From positions 1 to 64,000 of the forward strand of contig NZ_FOIB01000001.1 in NCBI RefSeq assembly GCF_900111765.1: a DNA stretch of 64,000 bases, read 5' to 3'. A program made the position numbers and the translations under genes. This document shows, in pieces, positions 18,596-28,411 of the stretch. The notes below the pieces were generated by a model. The model saw only the letters and a program-made list of their open reading frames with translations, made no database searches and was not told the DNA's origin. This stretch comes from Myxococcus fulvus (GTDB lineage: Bacteria > Myxococcota > Myxococcia > Myxococcales > Myxococcaceae). Numbering within the stretch: position 1 is the first letter of the stretch; each line of letters starts with the position of its first letter.

Positions 18596-19042
18596 TCAGC
18601 GCGCGTCGAGAATCTGTCCCTGCCCATCGATGGCGTAGACGGCGCCCCCATCCAGGATGGGGACATCCAGCCCGCATCGGTCGAGGACCGGTGAGAATCG
18701 GATGAAGTACAGGTCCTCGTTCGCCTGGAGGATGAAGGTCTCGTAGGTGCTTCGACGCGACAGGCACTCCTCCACGCGTGGGTCGGTGCCGCGCCCCGCG
18801 GGCCTACCTCCCGGGGGGAGGAAATCCCGCAGGGCCGCATCGACGGCTGCCGCCATGGGCCCTGTCAGGTGAAGGCCCGTCGCGAACGAGTCCGGAAAGT
18901 CGACGGCGCGGCGCTGCTCCGGCGGAGCCCATCGAGCCTTCTCCTGCTTGTGATAGCCGAAGAAGGAGCAACCGCTGAGCGTACCCGCGAGGGTGACGCC
19001 GAGAAGCGTTCGATACATGGCGGTCGTCGACGGCGTCTTCAT
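18596..19042 (-). CDS. Lipoprotein, partner of JAMM-like lipoprotein
   Basis: The 148-aa protein has a lipoprotein signal (LLGVTLAGTLSGC) and then an unrecognised domain with FATGLHLTGPMAAAVDAALR and VEECLSRRSTYETFILQAN. The start overlaps the stop of the upstream gene (ATGA), so it is translationally coupled to the protein with the HNHP motif. The C-terminal part (LYFIRFSPVLDRCGLDVPIL) looks like a small beta-rich fold. A partner or immunity-type role is possible but unproven. Confidence 0.75.
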   Translation of the reverse strand: MKTPSTTAMYRTLLGVTLAGTLSGCSFFGYHKQEKARWAPPEQRRAVDFPDSFATGLHLTGPMAAAVDAALRDFLPPGGRPAGRGTDPRVEECLSRRSTYETFILQANEDLYFIRFSPVLDRCGLDVPILDGGAVYAIDGQGQILDAR

Positions 19043-19716
19043 GGCAGCCAGTCCTGGCCCTCGAACATCTTGAGGTCTCCCCATTCTCCCTCGACCTTCC
19101 CGATGGGAACCCATGCTCCATCGCGCAGGGCGGAGACGACACGGGTCGCGTAGTTATAGCGATAGGTCGTGCAGTTCCCGTCCCATTCCTTGAAGAACAC
19201 CAGCAGCTCCCGGTCCCAGGTGCGCCTGGTGACGGGGTCATGGAAACGGGAAGGGCCCTGAGGAGACCACCCGGGAGAGCGGCCGGAGCCCAGGTCCTCG
19301 GGGGAGAACTGGCGATTGTGGGGATGGTTGTGGCCCGGCCCCAGCAGCAACACATCGCCCTGCGTCGGGGCGTTGAGGGCGCGAGGAACCTCGCGGTACT
19401 TCCTGCCGCTGGCCCTGTTGCCGCCCACGTCGGACAGGTAGCTGATGAAGTACTTCCCCTCTTCCTTCACGTAGTACCAGAGGACGCAGTACTCCATGCC
19501 CTGTCTGCCCGTCGCGGCTCCCGGTTGCGCCGTCACGAGCTCACAGGCGTTTCGAGCCAGCTCCTCCTGCGTATCGAACGGACCCGCCGCCGGGCCATCG
19601 ACGACCAGGATGCCGTCCGCGCGGCGCGTGACTCGAACCCATGGGTTGGGGCTCGCGCATCCCACGAGGAGGAGCCCGAGGGGGAGCAGGACGGTCCCGC
19701 GAGGTGGTCGCCGCAT
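19039..19716 (-). CDS. Lipoprotein with JAMM-like HNHP-SxxD motif
   Basis: The 225-aa protein has a lipobox (LLPLGLLLVGC). In mid-protein it has LLGPGHNHPHNRQFSPEDLG, which matches the zinc-ligand pattern of JAMM/RadC-type metalloproteases (HxHP-x5-SxxD). Upstream, EYCVLWYYVKEEGKYFISYL fits the beta-hairpin before such a motif. If real, it would be an envelope-anchored isopeptidase-like or related hydrolase. The usual upstream Glu is not obvious, so activity is uncertain. It forms an operon with the 148-aa lipoprotein. Confidence 0.68.
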   Translation of the reverse strand: MRRPPRGTVLLPLGLLLVGCASPNPWVRVTRRADGILVVDGPAAGPFDTQEELARNACELVTAQPGAATGRQGMEYCVLWYYVKEEGKYFISYLSDVGGNRASGRKYREVPRALNAPTQGDVLLLGPGHNHPHNRQFSPEDLGSGRSPGWSPQGPSRFHDPVTRRTWDRELLVFFKEWDGNCTTYRYNYATRVVSALRDGAWVPIGKVEGEWGDLKMFEGQDWLP

Positions 19717-19832
19717 CGGGCCTCCTGCTCCGAGGGGCTCTTCGAGCGAAGTGTTGAAGGCGTTGACAGATAGCAGGTCAGCCCGACACGCCGGGCCGCC
19801 CGACGCGGCGCGTCCTGGTAGCGTCGCGGGCC

Positions 19833-20906
19833 GTGACGACGACCTCGACCACCTCGCCTCGCTGGCTGTTGTATGGCGCCTCCGGCTACACCGGCCGCCT
19901 CATCGCGGAGGAGGCCGTGCGCCGCGGCCACCGCCCCGTGCTGTCCGGCCGCTCCCGCGAGAAGCTCGCGCCCCTGGCGGAGCTGCTCGGCCTGGAGGTC
20001 CGCCCCGCGCCCCTCGACGACCCGCGCCAGCTGGCCGCCGCCATGGACGGCCTGCCCCTCGTGCTCCACGCCGCCGGCCCCTTCGTCCACACCAGCGAGC
20101 CCATGCGCCTGGCGTGTCTCGCCGCCGGCACCCACTACCTGGACATCACCGGCGAGATTCCCGTCTTCGAGGACTCCTTCCGCCACGACGCCGACGCCAA
20201 GGCCCGCGGCGTCTCGTTCATGTCCGGCGTCGGCTTCGACGTCGTCCCCACCGACTGTCTGGCCCGCTACGTCGGCGACCAGGTCCCTGGTGCCACCGAG
20301 CTCGACATCGCCATCGCCGCCGTCTCCCAGGCCAGCGCCGGCACCACCAAGTCCGCCCTCATCCAAATCCCCGAGGGCGGCAAGGTCCGCCGCAACGGCC
20401 AGCTGGAGCCCTACCCCATGGGCCACGGCGCCCGCCGCGTGCGCTTCAGCGACCGCGAGCGCTCCGTCATGCCCATCCCCTGGGGTGACCTCTCCACCGC
20501 GTTCCACACCACCGGCATCCCCAACATCACGACGTACATGGCCTTCCCCGCCAACAGCGCCCGCGTCCTGCGCTGGACCCATCCCATCCTCCGCCGCGCC
20601 CTGAAGCTCGGCCCCGTTCGCGATGGCCTGATGAAGCTCGTCGACGCCCGCGTGAAGGGCCCCGGGGCGGACCTGCGCACGTCCGGTCGCTCGTACGTCT
20701 GGGCCCAGGCCCGCGCCCCGGATGGCCGCTCCGCCCAGGCCTGGCTGGAGGTCGCCGAGGGCTACCTCTTCACCGCCCGTTCCTCCGTCCTCGCCGTGGA
20801 GGAGCTGCTCGCCCAACCCACCCCCGGCGCCCTCACCCCCGCCGGTGCCTTCGGCGCCGACTTCGTCCTCCGCGTCGAGGGCTCCCGCCGCTTCGACGCC
20901 CTGTGA
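19833..20906 (+). CDS. Saccharopine dehydrogenase-like NAD(P)-binding reductase
   Basis: The 357-aa protein has a Rossmann motif GASGYTGR (15-22), then SGRSREKLAPLAELLG and HAAGPFVHTSEPM typical of the saccharopine-dehydrogenase-like/trans-acting enoyl reductase group. GTHYLDITGE and GVGFDVVPTDC support the family. These enzymes act on lysine-pathway or lipid substrates; the substrate here is not evident. GTG 19833 is the only good start. The gene is alone, divergent from the JAMM-like pair. Confidence 0.9.
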   Translation: MTTTSTTSPRWLLYGASGYTGRLIAEEAVRRGHRPVLSGRSREKLAPLAELLGLEVRPAPLDDPRQLAAAMDGLPLVLHAAGPFVHTSEPMRLACLAAGTHYLDITGEIPVFEDSFRHDADAKARGVSFMSGVGFDVVPTDCLARYVGDQVPGATELDIAIAAVSQASAGTTKSALIQIPEGGKVRRNGQLEPYPMGHGARRVRFSDRERSVMPIPWGDLSTAFHTTGIPNITTYMAFPANSARVLRWTHPILRRALKLGPVRDGLMKLVDARVKGPGADLRTSGRSYVWAQARAPDGRSAQAWLEVAEGYLFTARSSVLAVEELLAQPTPGALTPAGAFGADFVLRVEGSRRFDAL

Positions 20907-21193
20907 TGATCCACAGGAGTCCCGGGTCCGTTTGAACCCAGACTGGTGGAAGAGCGCGCGGGGCCGGTGTGTGTCAGTGGGAGGGGGACCCTTAGCAGCA
21001 GGGTCTCAGTTGGCTATCCTGCACTTCGGCGGATCACCGGTCCGTCCGAGCTTCAGGGAGTCCACGGGGCTCCTCGGAAGGATGGCGACATGGACGGGCG
21101 CTGCAGGCTCCTCGGGGAGTCGCGCTTCAACTGCCGGAACCTGGCCGGGGCGGATGGGGTGCGTGGAGACTCGGGTGGGACGGAGGCCGTTCG

Positions 21194-22354
21194 GTGCGCT
21201 TGAAGCTGAAGCAGAAGGTGATGCTGTCCCCGGTGGTCGCGGCGGTGCTCCTCGCGGTCCTCGTCGTGGTGGCGCTGGCGGGAGGCCCTACGTGGCTGGT
21301 GGTCGCGCTGGCGCTCCTGACGTCGGGCTCGACGGCGGGGCTCGCGTGGTGGCTGCACCGCGACCTGGCCGAGCCCCTGACGCGGCTGTCCGAGGTGGCG
21401 CGGCGCATCGCGCATGACGGTGATTTGTCGCAGCCGCTGGAGCTGGGGCGGCAGGACGAGGTGGGCGAGCTGAGCCGGAGCCTGCAGGTGATGGCGGACC
21501 GGCTGCGCGACGTGCCGGCGACGCTGAAGTCCGTGGTGGAGGAGCTGTCCTCGGCGGCGACGCGGCTGACGCAGGCGAGCCAGGACCAGGTGAACTTCCT
21601 CACGAACCAGTCGCGGAGCCTCACCGAGGCGAGCACCACCATCGCCGAAATCGCGCAGACCTCCAGCATGGCCGCGAGCCGCGCGGAGATGGTGCTCAAG
21701 GTGGCCGCGCAGGCGGACCAGTTCAGCTCCTCCGGACAGCACTCCATCGAGCAGAGCGCGCAGGGCATGCAGCAGATTCGCGAGCGCGTGGGCGCGCTGG
21801 TGGGCAGCATCGCGCACCTGAGCGACCAGGCCGTGCACGCCGGCGAAATCATCAGCAGCGTGAAGGACCTGGCGGACCAGTCCAACGTGCTCGCGCTCAA
21901 CGCCGCCATCGAGGCCGCGCGCGCGGGTGAGGAGGGCCGGGGCTTCGCGGTGGTGGCGCGGGAGATGCGCGCGCTCAGCGGTCAGTCGCTCCAGAGCACC
22001 CAGCGCATCGGGAAGATTCTGCTCGAAATCAACCAGGCCATCCGCCAGACGACCTCCATCGCGGAGGGCGACAGCGAGAAGATGGAGCAGAACATCGAGC
22101 AGGTGCTGGCCTCGGCGAACTCGCTGAAGGAGATCACCACCGTGGTGCAGGAGAGCAGTCAGGCCGCGCGCCAGATTGTCGCCTCCGTCACCCAGCAGAA
22201 CGCGGGCATCGCGCAGATGACCGAGGTGATGACGCAGCTGTCCTCGATGATGGCGGACGTGGTGACCTCCACCATGACGGCCGAGGAGGCCGTGACTCAA
22301 ATCAACGCCACCCTGGGGCGGCTCGAGTCGCTGTCCACGTCGTTCCGCGCGTAG
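21194..22354 (+). CDS. Methyl-accepting chemotaxis-type signal protein
   Basis: The 386-aa protein has two adjacent membrane helices (about 10-30 and 32-50) with almost no periplasmic loop, then HAMP (about 50-104) and an MCP signalling domain. The hairpin tip ALNAAIEAARAGEEGRGFAV followed by VAREMRAL is standard. Having no sensory loop suggests it senses membrane state, redox or a partner protein. GTG start follows GGAGG at good spacing. No che genes are adjacent. It is preceded by a 287-bp gap in which I found only weak hairpins. Confidence 0.93.
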   Translation: MRLKLKQKVMLSPVVAAVLLAVLVVVALAGGPTWLVVALALLTSGSTAGLAWWLHRDLAEPLTRLSEVARRIAHDGDLSQPLELGRQDEVGELSRSLQVMADRLRDVPATLKSVVEELSSAATRLTQASQDQVNFLTNQSRSLTEASTTIAEIAQTSSMAASRAEMVLKVAAQADQFSSSGQHSIEQSAQGMQQIRERVGALVGSIAHLSDQAVHAGEIISSVKDLADQSNVLALNAAIEAARAGEEGRGFAVVAREMRALSGQSLQSTQRIGKILLEINQAIRQTTSIAEGDSEKMEQNIEQVLASANSLKEITTVVQESSQAARQIVASVTQQNAGIAQMTEVMTQLSSMMADVVTSTMTAEEAVTQINATLGRLESLSTSFRA

Positions 22355-22366
22355 CGCTGTCGCTCC

Positions 22367-22400
22367 GGGCGGCCCCCTCTGTGTGAGGCGAGGGCCGCCC
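22367..22400. terminator. Bidirectional hairpin between MCP and fhs
   Basis: GGGCGGCCC (22367-22375) pairs perfectly with GGGCCGCCC (22392-22400). It sits between two stops of convergent genes 58 bp apart, so it probably ends both transcripts. Confidence 0.65.
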
Positions 22401-22412
22401 GTTGACGCCGCG

Positions 22413-24068
22413 TCACTCGCCCTGCATGAGCCCGGTGATGCGCCCGTCCTCGTGGACGGTGATGCGGCGGGCGGCGGGCTCACGCGGCAGCCCCGGCATG
22501 GTGAGGATGTCGCCGGTGAGCGCGACCATGAAGCCCGCGCCCGCGGACAGGCGCACCTCGCGCACGGTGAGCGTGAAGCCGCGCGGCCGGCCCTGCTTCG
22601 TCGCGTCGTCCGAGAGCGACAGGTGCGTCTTGGCCATGCACACCGGCAGCTCCGCGCCGCCCAGCTCACGCACCGTCTCCAGGTCCTTGCGCGCGGAGGC
22701 GGTGAAGGCCACGTCGTCCGCGCCGTACACGGTGCGGGCAATCGCGCGGACCTTCTCCTCGGGGGACTGCTTCACGTCGTAGAGGAAGCGCGGCTTGGGC
22801 GGAGACGCGTCCGTGCCGTCGAGCATCGCGAGCACCCGGTCCGCCAGCTCCAGCGAGCCCTCGCCGCCGCGCGTGAAGCCGTCACACACCGCCATCTCCA
22901 CGCCGCGCTCCCGGCCGAAGGCGCGCAGGGCATCGAGCTCCTCCTGCGTGTCCTGGGGGAAGCGGTTGACGCAGATGACCGCGGGCAGGCCGAAGGCGCG
23001 CACCGATTCGAGGTGCTTGTCCAGGTGGTCGAAGCCTCGCGCGAGCGCCGCGCCATCCGGCTCCGCGACCCGGGCGAGCGGGGTGCCGCCGTGGTACTTG
23101 AGCGCGCGCAGCGTGGCCACGAGGACGACGCCGCGCGGCCACAGGCCCGTGCTCCGGCACTTGATGTCGAGGAACTTCTCGGCGCCCAGGTCGAAGCCGA
23201 AGCCCGCCTCCGTGACGACTTCGTCCGCGTACGCGAGGCCCATGCGCGTGCCCACCACGGAGCTGCACCCGTGGGCGATGTTGCCGAACGGGCCCGCGTG
23301 CACGAGCGCCGGTCCACCCTCGCGCGTCTGGACGAGGTTGGGCATCAGCGCGTCCTTGAGCAGGGCGACCATCGCCGCCGCCGCGTCCACGTCCCTGGCG
23401 CGCACGGGCTTGCCGTCCGGTGAGTGGCCGACGACGACGCGGCCCAGGCGCTCCTCCAGGTCCTTGAGGTTCTCGGCCAGGGCGAGGATGGCCATGACCT
23501 CGCTGGCGGCGGTGATGTCGAACGCGCCCTCGCGCGGCACGCCGTGCGCCTTGCCGCCCAGGCCCACGATGACGTTGCGCAGGAAGCGGTCGTTCATGTC
23601 CAGCGCGCGCCGCCAGCGCACCCGCGTGGAGTCGATGGCCACCGGCTGGCCGTAGTACACGGCGTTGTCCACCAGCGCGGCGAGCAGGTTGTTGGCGCTG
23701 GTGATGGCGTGCAGGTCGCCCGTGAAGTGCAGGTTGATGTCCGCCGCGGGCTCCAGGCTGGCCTGCCCGCCGCCGGTGCCGCCGCCCTTCACGCCGAAGA
23801 CGGGACCGAGGGACGGCTCGCGCAGCGCGGCCACGGCGCGGCGTCCTCGCCGACGCAGGCCCATGGCCAGCGCCACGGACATGGTCGTCTTGCCCTCGCC
23901 CGGAGGCGTGGGGTTGATGGCGGAGACGAGCACGAGGCGGCCCTGCCGTCCGCCCTGCTTGCCGAGCGCACCGAGGGAAACCTTGGCGCGGTTCGTGCCC
24001 CACGGGTGCACGTCGTCGGGGGACAGGCCCAGCTCGGCGCCCACTTCTGCGATGGGTCTCAGCTTCAT
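22413..24068 (-). CDS. fhs: Formate-tetrahydrofolate ligase
   Basis: The 551-aa enzyme makes 10-formyl-THF from formate, THF and ATP in one-carbon metabolism. Visible are the P-loop PTPPGEGKTTMSVALAMG (53-70), GPVFGVKGGGTGGG, DINLHFTGDLHAI, DMNDRFLRN and PREGAFDITAASEVMAILAL, all family signatures. Length is normal (about 550-560). The start is ATG 24068, although the frame is open much further upstream. It is a single gene with a 254-bp gap upstream. Confidence 0.97.
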   Translation of the reverse strand: MKLRPIAEVGAELGLSPDDVHPWGTNRAKVSLGALGKQGGRQGRLVLVSAINPTPPGEGKTTMSVALAMGLRRRGRRAVAALREPSLGPVFGVKGGGTGGGQASLEPAADINLHFTGDLHAITSANNLLAALVDNAVYYGQPVAIDSTRVRWRRALDMNDRFLRNVIVGLGGKAHGVPREGAFDITAASEVMAILALAENLKDLEERLGRVVVGHSPDGKPVRARDVDAAAAMVALLKDALMPNLVQTREGGPALVHAGPFGNIAHGCSSVVGTRMGLAYADEVVTEAGFGFDLGAEKFLDIKCRSTGLWPRGVVLVATLRALKYHGGTPLARVAEPDGAALARGFDHLDKHLESVRAFGLPAVICVNRFPQDTQEELDALRAFGRERGVEMAVCDGFTRGGEGSLELADRVLAMLDGTDASPPKPRFLYDVKQSPEEKVRAIARTVYGADDVAFTASARKDLETVRELGGAELPVCMAKTHLSLSDDATKQGRPRGFTLTVREVRLSAGAGFMVALTGDILTMPGLPREPAARRITVHEDGRITGLMQGE

Positions 24069-24128
24069 GCCGGGACTCTCGACGCGCGCGGGGCACGGGT
24101 CAACCGATGTGGTGGGGGCCCGTCGGGG

Positions 24129-24200
24129 GCGGGACGGATGTGGGGCGTGGAGGTGCCGCGCGCGGCGGGACGGACGTGGTGACGTGGCGGTGCCGCGCGG
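24129..24200. repeat. 36-bp imperfect tandem duplication upstream of fhs
   Basis: A block starting GCGGGACGGATGTGG (24129-24164) is followed directly by GCGGGACGGACGTGG (24165-24200); both end GGTGCCGCGCG. There is one small indel. It lies 61 bp before the fhs start, so it could affect its promoter. Confidence 0.5.
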
Positions 24201-24322
24201 CTGCGATGTGCGAGGCGTCAGGGGCTTGTTGGGATGCGCGCCGTGGCACTTGCTCGTGCGGAGCCCGGTGTCCGTGGGCGAGGTCCGTGACGCTGGGTTG
24301 CCCGCTCGTGAGTGTCTTGGTG

Positions 24323-25513
24323 TCAGAGACCTCGGGCCGTGGTGCGCTGGCGGCCCGTGCGCAGGTGCTTGCGCACGACGAGGGTGGAGAGGCCCACGCC
24401 TGTCGCCAGGATGAGCCAGGGCCAGGCTCCCGCGCGGGCCAGTCGTTGGGCCAGGTACGTGTGAAGGGTGGGCGGAAGCTGGGCCAAAAGCAGGAGTGTC
24501 GCGGTGGCGAGCACGAAGAGGGCGAAGCCCCGGCGCAGGACTCCGGGGGCTACGCGTCCGGCGAATCTTCCTCCGAGCAGGCTGCCCACGAGGGCGATGG
24601 CGAGCACCTCGCCCGTGAGACGCCAGGGGAGCTCCGCATGGCCCAGATGGCCGATGAGGCCCGCGGCGCACTGGAGGGCGATGACCACCAGCGAGGTGGC
24701 GGTGGCCATCGGCGTGGACAGTCCGACCAGCGTCAGGGCGGGGACGATGAGGAAGCCGCCTCCCGCACCCACGAGCCCCGAGAGGATTCCCACGCCCACT
24801 CCCTGCACCACCACGCGCACCACGGAGACGGAGGAACCGCTCGCGATGCTGGCGGGAGGTGACTGCTCGGTGCGCCCCATGGAAGCGGAGGAATTACTCT
24901 CGATGCTCGCGGGAGGTGGCTGCTCGGTGCGCCCCATGGAGACGGAGGAACCGCTCGCGATGCTCGCGGGACGAAGCCTCTCGGTGTGCCCCATGGAGAC
25001 GGAGGAATTGCTAGCGATGCTCGTGGGACGTCGCTTCTCGGTGGGCCGCGCGTGCTGGTCGACAGCGGTCGAGATGCTCGGCCCTGTTTGCCCGGATGTC
25101 GCTCGTGCGTCTGAGAGGTTGGCCGTAACGTGGCCGCTCGTCACCGGCGCCGGTGCATCCGAGCGCAGCAGCATGGCGACCGAGGCCGCGACCATCACCC
25201 CCGCGAAGCACAGCAGCAACATCGTCGGCGACAGGAGCGGGTTGAGCTTTCCTCCCAGGAACGCACCCGCCATCCCTCCCGTGCCGAACAGGAGCGCCGT
25301 GCGCCATTTCACCCGACCCGCCCTGGCATGCAGCAGCGCGCCGCTCGCGCTCGTGACGCCCACCACCACCAGGGACATGGCGATGGCCGTGCGCGGCTCC
25401 ACTCCCAGCACATACACCAGGAGCGGCACCGTGAGGATGGAGCCCCCGCCTCCCAACAACCCCAACAACACTCCCACGAGCAACGCGCCCGCCATCCCCA
25501 CGGCCCACATCAT
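24323..25513 (-). CDS. TauE/SafE-family sulfite/organosulfonate exporter with repeat-filled loop
   Basis: The 396-aa membrane protein has two half-units of the family: GMAGALLVGVLLGLLGGGGS with YVLGVEPRTAIAMSLVVV, and ILSGLVGAGGGFLIVPALTL with LIGHLGHAELPW. Between the halves, a Ser-rich loop of about 90 residues is made of 19-residue repeats (RPASIASGSSVSMGRTEQP type). Normal members are about 250-300 aa, so the extra length is this loop. It overlaps the rhodanese stop by 4 bases and ends the dioxygenase-rhodanese operon. Export of sulfite or thiosulfate from sulfide oxidation is the likely role. Confidence 0.9.
   Translation of the reverse strand: MMWAVGMAGALLVGVLLGLLGGGGSILTVPLLVYVLGVEPRTAIAMSLVVVGVTSASGALLHARAGRVKWRTALLFGTGGMAGAFLGGKLNPLLSPTMLLLCFAGVMVAASVAMLLRSDAPAPVTSGHVTANLSDARATSGQTGPSISTAVDQHARPTEKRRPTSIASNSSVSMGHTERLRPASIASGSSVSMGRTEQPPPASIESNSSASMGRTEQSPPASIASGSSVSVVRVVVQGVGVGILSGLVGAGGGFLIVPALTLVGLSTPMATATSLVVIALQCAAGLIGHLGHAELPWRLTGEVLAIALVGSLLGGRFAGRVAPGVLRRGFALFVLATATLLLLAQLPPTLHTYLAQRLARAGAWPWLILATGVGLSTLVVRKHLRTGRQRTTARGL
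24825..25047 (-). repeat. 57-bp coding tandem repeat in exporter gene
   Basis: Four units of 57 bp (24825-24881, 24882-24938, 24939-24995, 24996 to about 25047, the last incomplete) encode the 19-residue Ser-rich repeats. Units keep the frame and differ by scattered substitutions. Confidence 0.9.
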
Positions 25514-26112
25514 GGACGACTGCCTCCTCCAGGCTTCGCGACCGCAAGCAGGTCCCGGACCTCACGCAGCGTCTTCTCGAACGCCGCCGCGTCTCCTCGC
25601 TCTTTCGGTGGCTCTGCTTGGAGCGCATCCAGCACCGCCCCGAGCTCCTCTCGCGAGGGCTCTGGTGGCAGCGACTCCACCGCGGGCACTCGCATCCCCG
25701 TGAGCCTCTCGCGCAGGGTGTCTCTCACCTGCCCGAAGCTCGGGAGCGGCTCCGTCGTCAGCCGCACCACCGGCAACGCGCGCGCGTTCCACGCGAGCAT
25801 CCCGCCCCCCAGGTTCATCACCCGCGTGAAGCCCATCCCCACCAACTGCGTGGCCGCCTTCGCGGACCTCGCTCCCGAGCGACAGATGAGCAGCACCTCC
25901 GTGTCCCTCGGCCACAGCGCCGCCGCCTCGCGCACCGTGGCGAGCGGCGCCGGATGCACGCCCTCGATGTGACCCAGAATCCCATCCAGCTCGGCGGGCT
26001 CTCGCACGTCCACCAGGTGCAGCCCCGGGGACCGCCCGGCCGCGAGCTGCTGGACGTCCACGTCGCGATAGCCCTCGGGCCGGGGAGGGGCGTTGTCGTA
26101 GAGGTGACTCAA
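25510..26112 (-). CDS. Rhodanese-domain sulfurtransferase
   Basis: The 200-aa protein has a rhodanese domain (about 15-115) with active-site Cys77 in CRSGARS, LVDVREPAELDGILGHIEGV before it and GFTRVMNLGGGMLAW after it. A helical C-terminal extension follows (about 120-200). It transfers sulfane sulfur, probably between glutathione persulfide and sulfite in this sulfide-oxidation operon. The start is TTG at 26112, supported by AAGGAG seven bases upstream. It lies 90 bp after the dioxygenase and overlaps the exporter by 4 bases. Confidence 0.93.
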   Translation of the reverse strand: MSHLYDNAPPRPEGYRDVDVQQLAAGRSPGLHLVDVREPAELDGILGHIEGVHPAPLATVREAAALWPRDTEVLLICRSGARSAKAATQLVGMGFTRVMNLGGGMLAWNARALPVVRLTTEPLPSFGQVRDTLRERLTGMRVPAVESLPPEPSREELGAVLDALQAEPPKERGDAAAFEKTLREVRDLLAVAKPGGGSRP

Positions 26113-26202
26113 GCTGCGACTCCTTCGATTCGAGCAAAAGGGTCCCTTCTCCGCACCCCTCGTGGGATGCGGCCGGGACTCTGGAAGCAGTGATGGGTCA
26201 CG

Positions 26203-26913
26203 TCACGCGGACGGTGACTGTGAATCCGCCGGGGCGGTGAGGCCGCAGGCGCGATTGGCCGGCACGGCCACGTCCAGCTTGCGCGGCGGCGGAATCTGCC
26301 GCGACTTCATGAAGTGCACGAAGTCGTCCCGCGTCCTGCCCGCGAGGCGCGGGTTGTGTCGCTTCTCCTCGCCCACCGAGGACGACGTGAAGCCCGCGTA
26401 GTCATGGGCGGGGAACACCTCCGTCGCGTCGGGCAGGACGAACAGCTCGCGGGTGATGGAGTCGTAGAGCTGCCCCGGGTCTCCATTCTGGAAGTCCGTG
26501 CGGCCCGTGCCGCGCACCAGCAGCGCGTCCCCCGTGAAGAGCCGGCCGTCGCACAGGAAGCTCAGGCTGTCGTCGGTGTGGCCCGGCGTCTCCAGCACGC
26601 GCAGCTCCAACTGGCCCACTCGCACCACGTCGCCGTGCTTGAGCTGCCGGTCGACACAGGGCGCGCCCTTCGCGGAGGCCATCACCCGGGCACCCATGCG
26701 CTCGCGCAACTGCCCGGCGCCGGTGACATGGTCCGCGTGCACGTGCGTCTCCATCACCACCACCAGCTTCAACCCCAGCTCCTCCAGCAGCCGGGTGTCC
26801 CGCTCCACCTGCTCCAGCACGGGGTCGATGAGCACCGCCTCCCGCGTCGTCAGGTCCGCCAACAGGTAGGTATAGGTCGAGGACTCCGAATCGAAGAGCT
26901 GCCGGAAGAGCAT
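26203..26913 (-). CDS. Persulfide dioxygenase (ETHE1/Blh-like MBL-fold)
   Basis: The 236-aa metallo-beta-lactamase-fold protein has HVHADH (57-62), PGHTDDS with His112, TGDALLVRGTGRTDFQNGD (Asp129) and FPAHDYAG (His170). The RGTGRTDFQ-GD signature and the three iron ligands (two His, one Asp) mark the ETHE1-type persulfide dioxygenases, which oxidise glutathione persulfide to sulfite. ATG 26913 follows AGGAGGGAAGTGGAC. A sigma-54 promoter ends about 46 bp upstream of the ATG. It leads the operon with rhodanese and TauE. Confidence 0.94.
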   Translation of the reverse strand: MLFRQLFDSESSTYTYLLADLTTREAVLIDPVLEQVERDTRLLEELGLKLVVVMETHVHADHVTGAGQLRERMGARVMASAKGAPCVDRQLKHGDVVRVGQLELRVLETPGHTDDSLSFLCDGRLFTGDALLVRGTGRTDFQNGDPGQLYDSITRELFVLPDATEVFPAHDYAGFTSSSVGEEKRHNPRLAGRTRDDFVHFMKSRQIPPPRKLDVAVPANRACGLTAPADSQSPSA

Positions 26914-26958
26914 GTCCACTTCCCTCCTGTGTTGGTCGCAGCGCATGTCCAGCGGTAC

Positions 26959-26974
26959 TGCGAGCCCCATGCCA
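26959..26974 (-). promoter_or_regulatory. Sigma-54 promoter of persulfide dioxygenase operon
   Basis: The minus strand reads TGGCATG-GGGC-TCGCA, a full -24 match and one mismatch at -12, with GG-N10-GC spacing. Transcription would start near 26949, giving a 36-base leader with a good ribosome site. Confidence 0.75.
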
Positions 26975-27028
26975 GCGATGCGGCTCCGAGTGACGGCCCG
27001 AGCGCGTCGGTCGTGGCACCCACTTCGA

Positions 27029-27056
27029 GGAAACAGGTGAAACACCTGGGTGAAAC
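27029..27056. promoter_or_regulatory. Candidate activator-binding site for dioxygenase operon
   Basis: CAGGTG-AAA-CACCTG (27034-27048) is a perfect palindrome. The minus strand also carries GTTTCA at 27056-27051 and 27043-27038 and GTTTCC at 27034-27029. Its centre is about 68 bp upstream of the -24 element. The same hexamer is repeated before the SQR gene. Confidence 0.6.
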
Positions 27057-27086
27057 GGTCGCCCTGGTTCAAGGCCGGTCGCTTGC

Positions 27087-28373
<1,287 letters not shown>

Positions 28374-28411
28374 GCTTCGGCGTGCATAGCGCGGAGCGGC
28401 TTCGCAGGCAC

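Noticed and set aside
20907..21193. Possible riboswitch before the chemoreceptor
   Set aside because: I saw only short hairpins and no match to the conserved core of a cyclic di-GMP (GEMM) or other known riboswitch.
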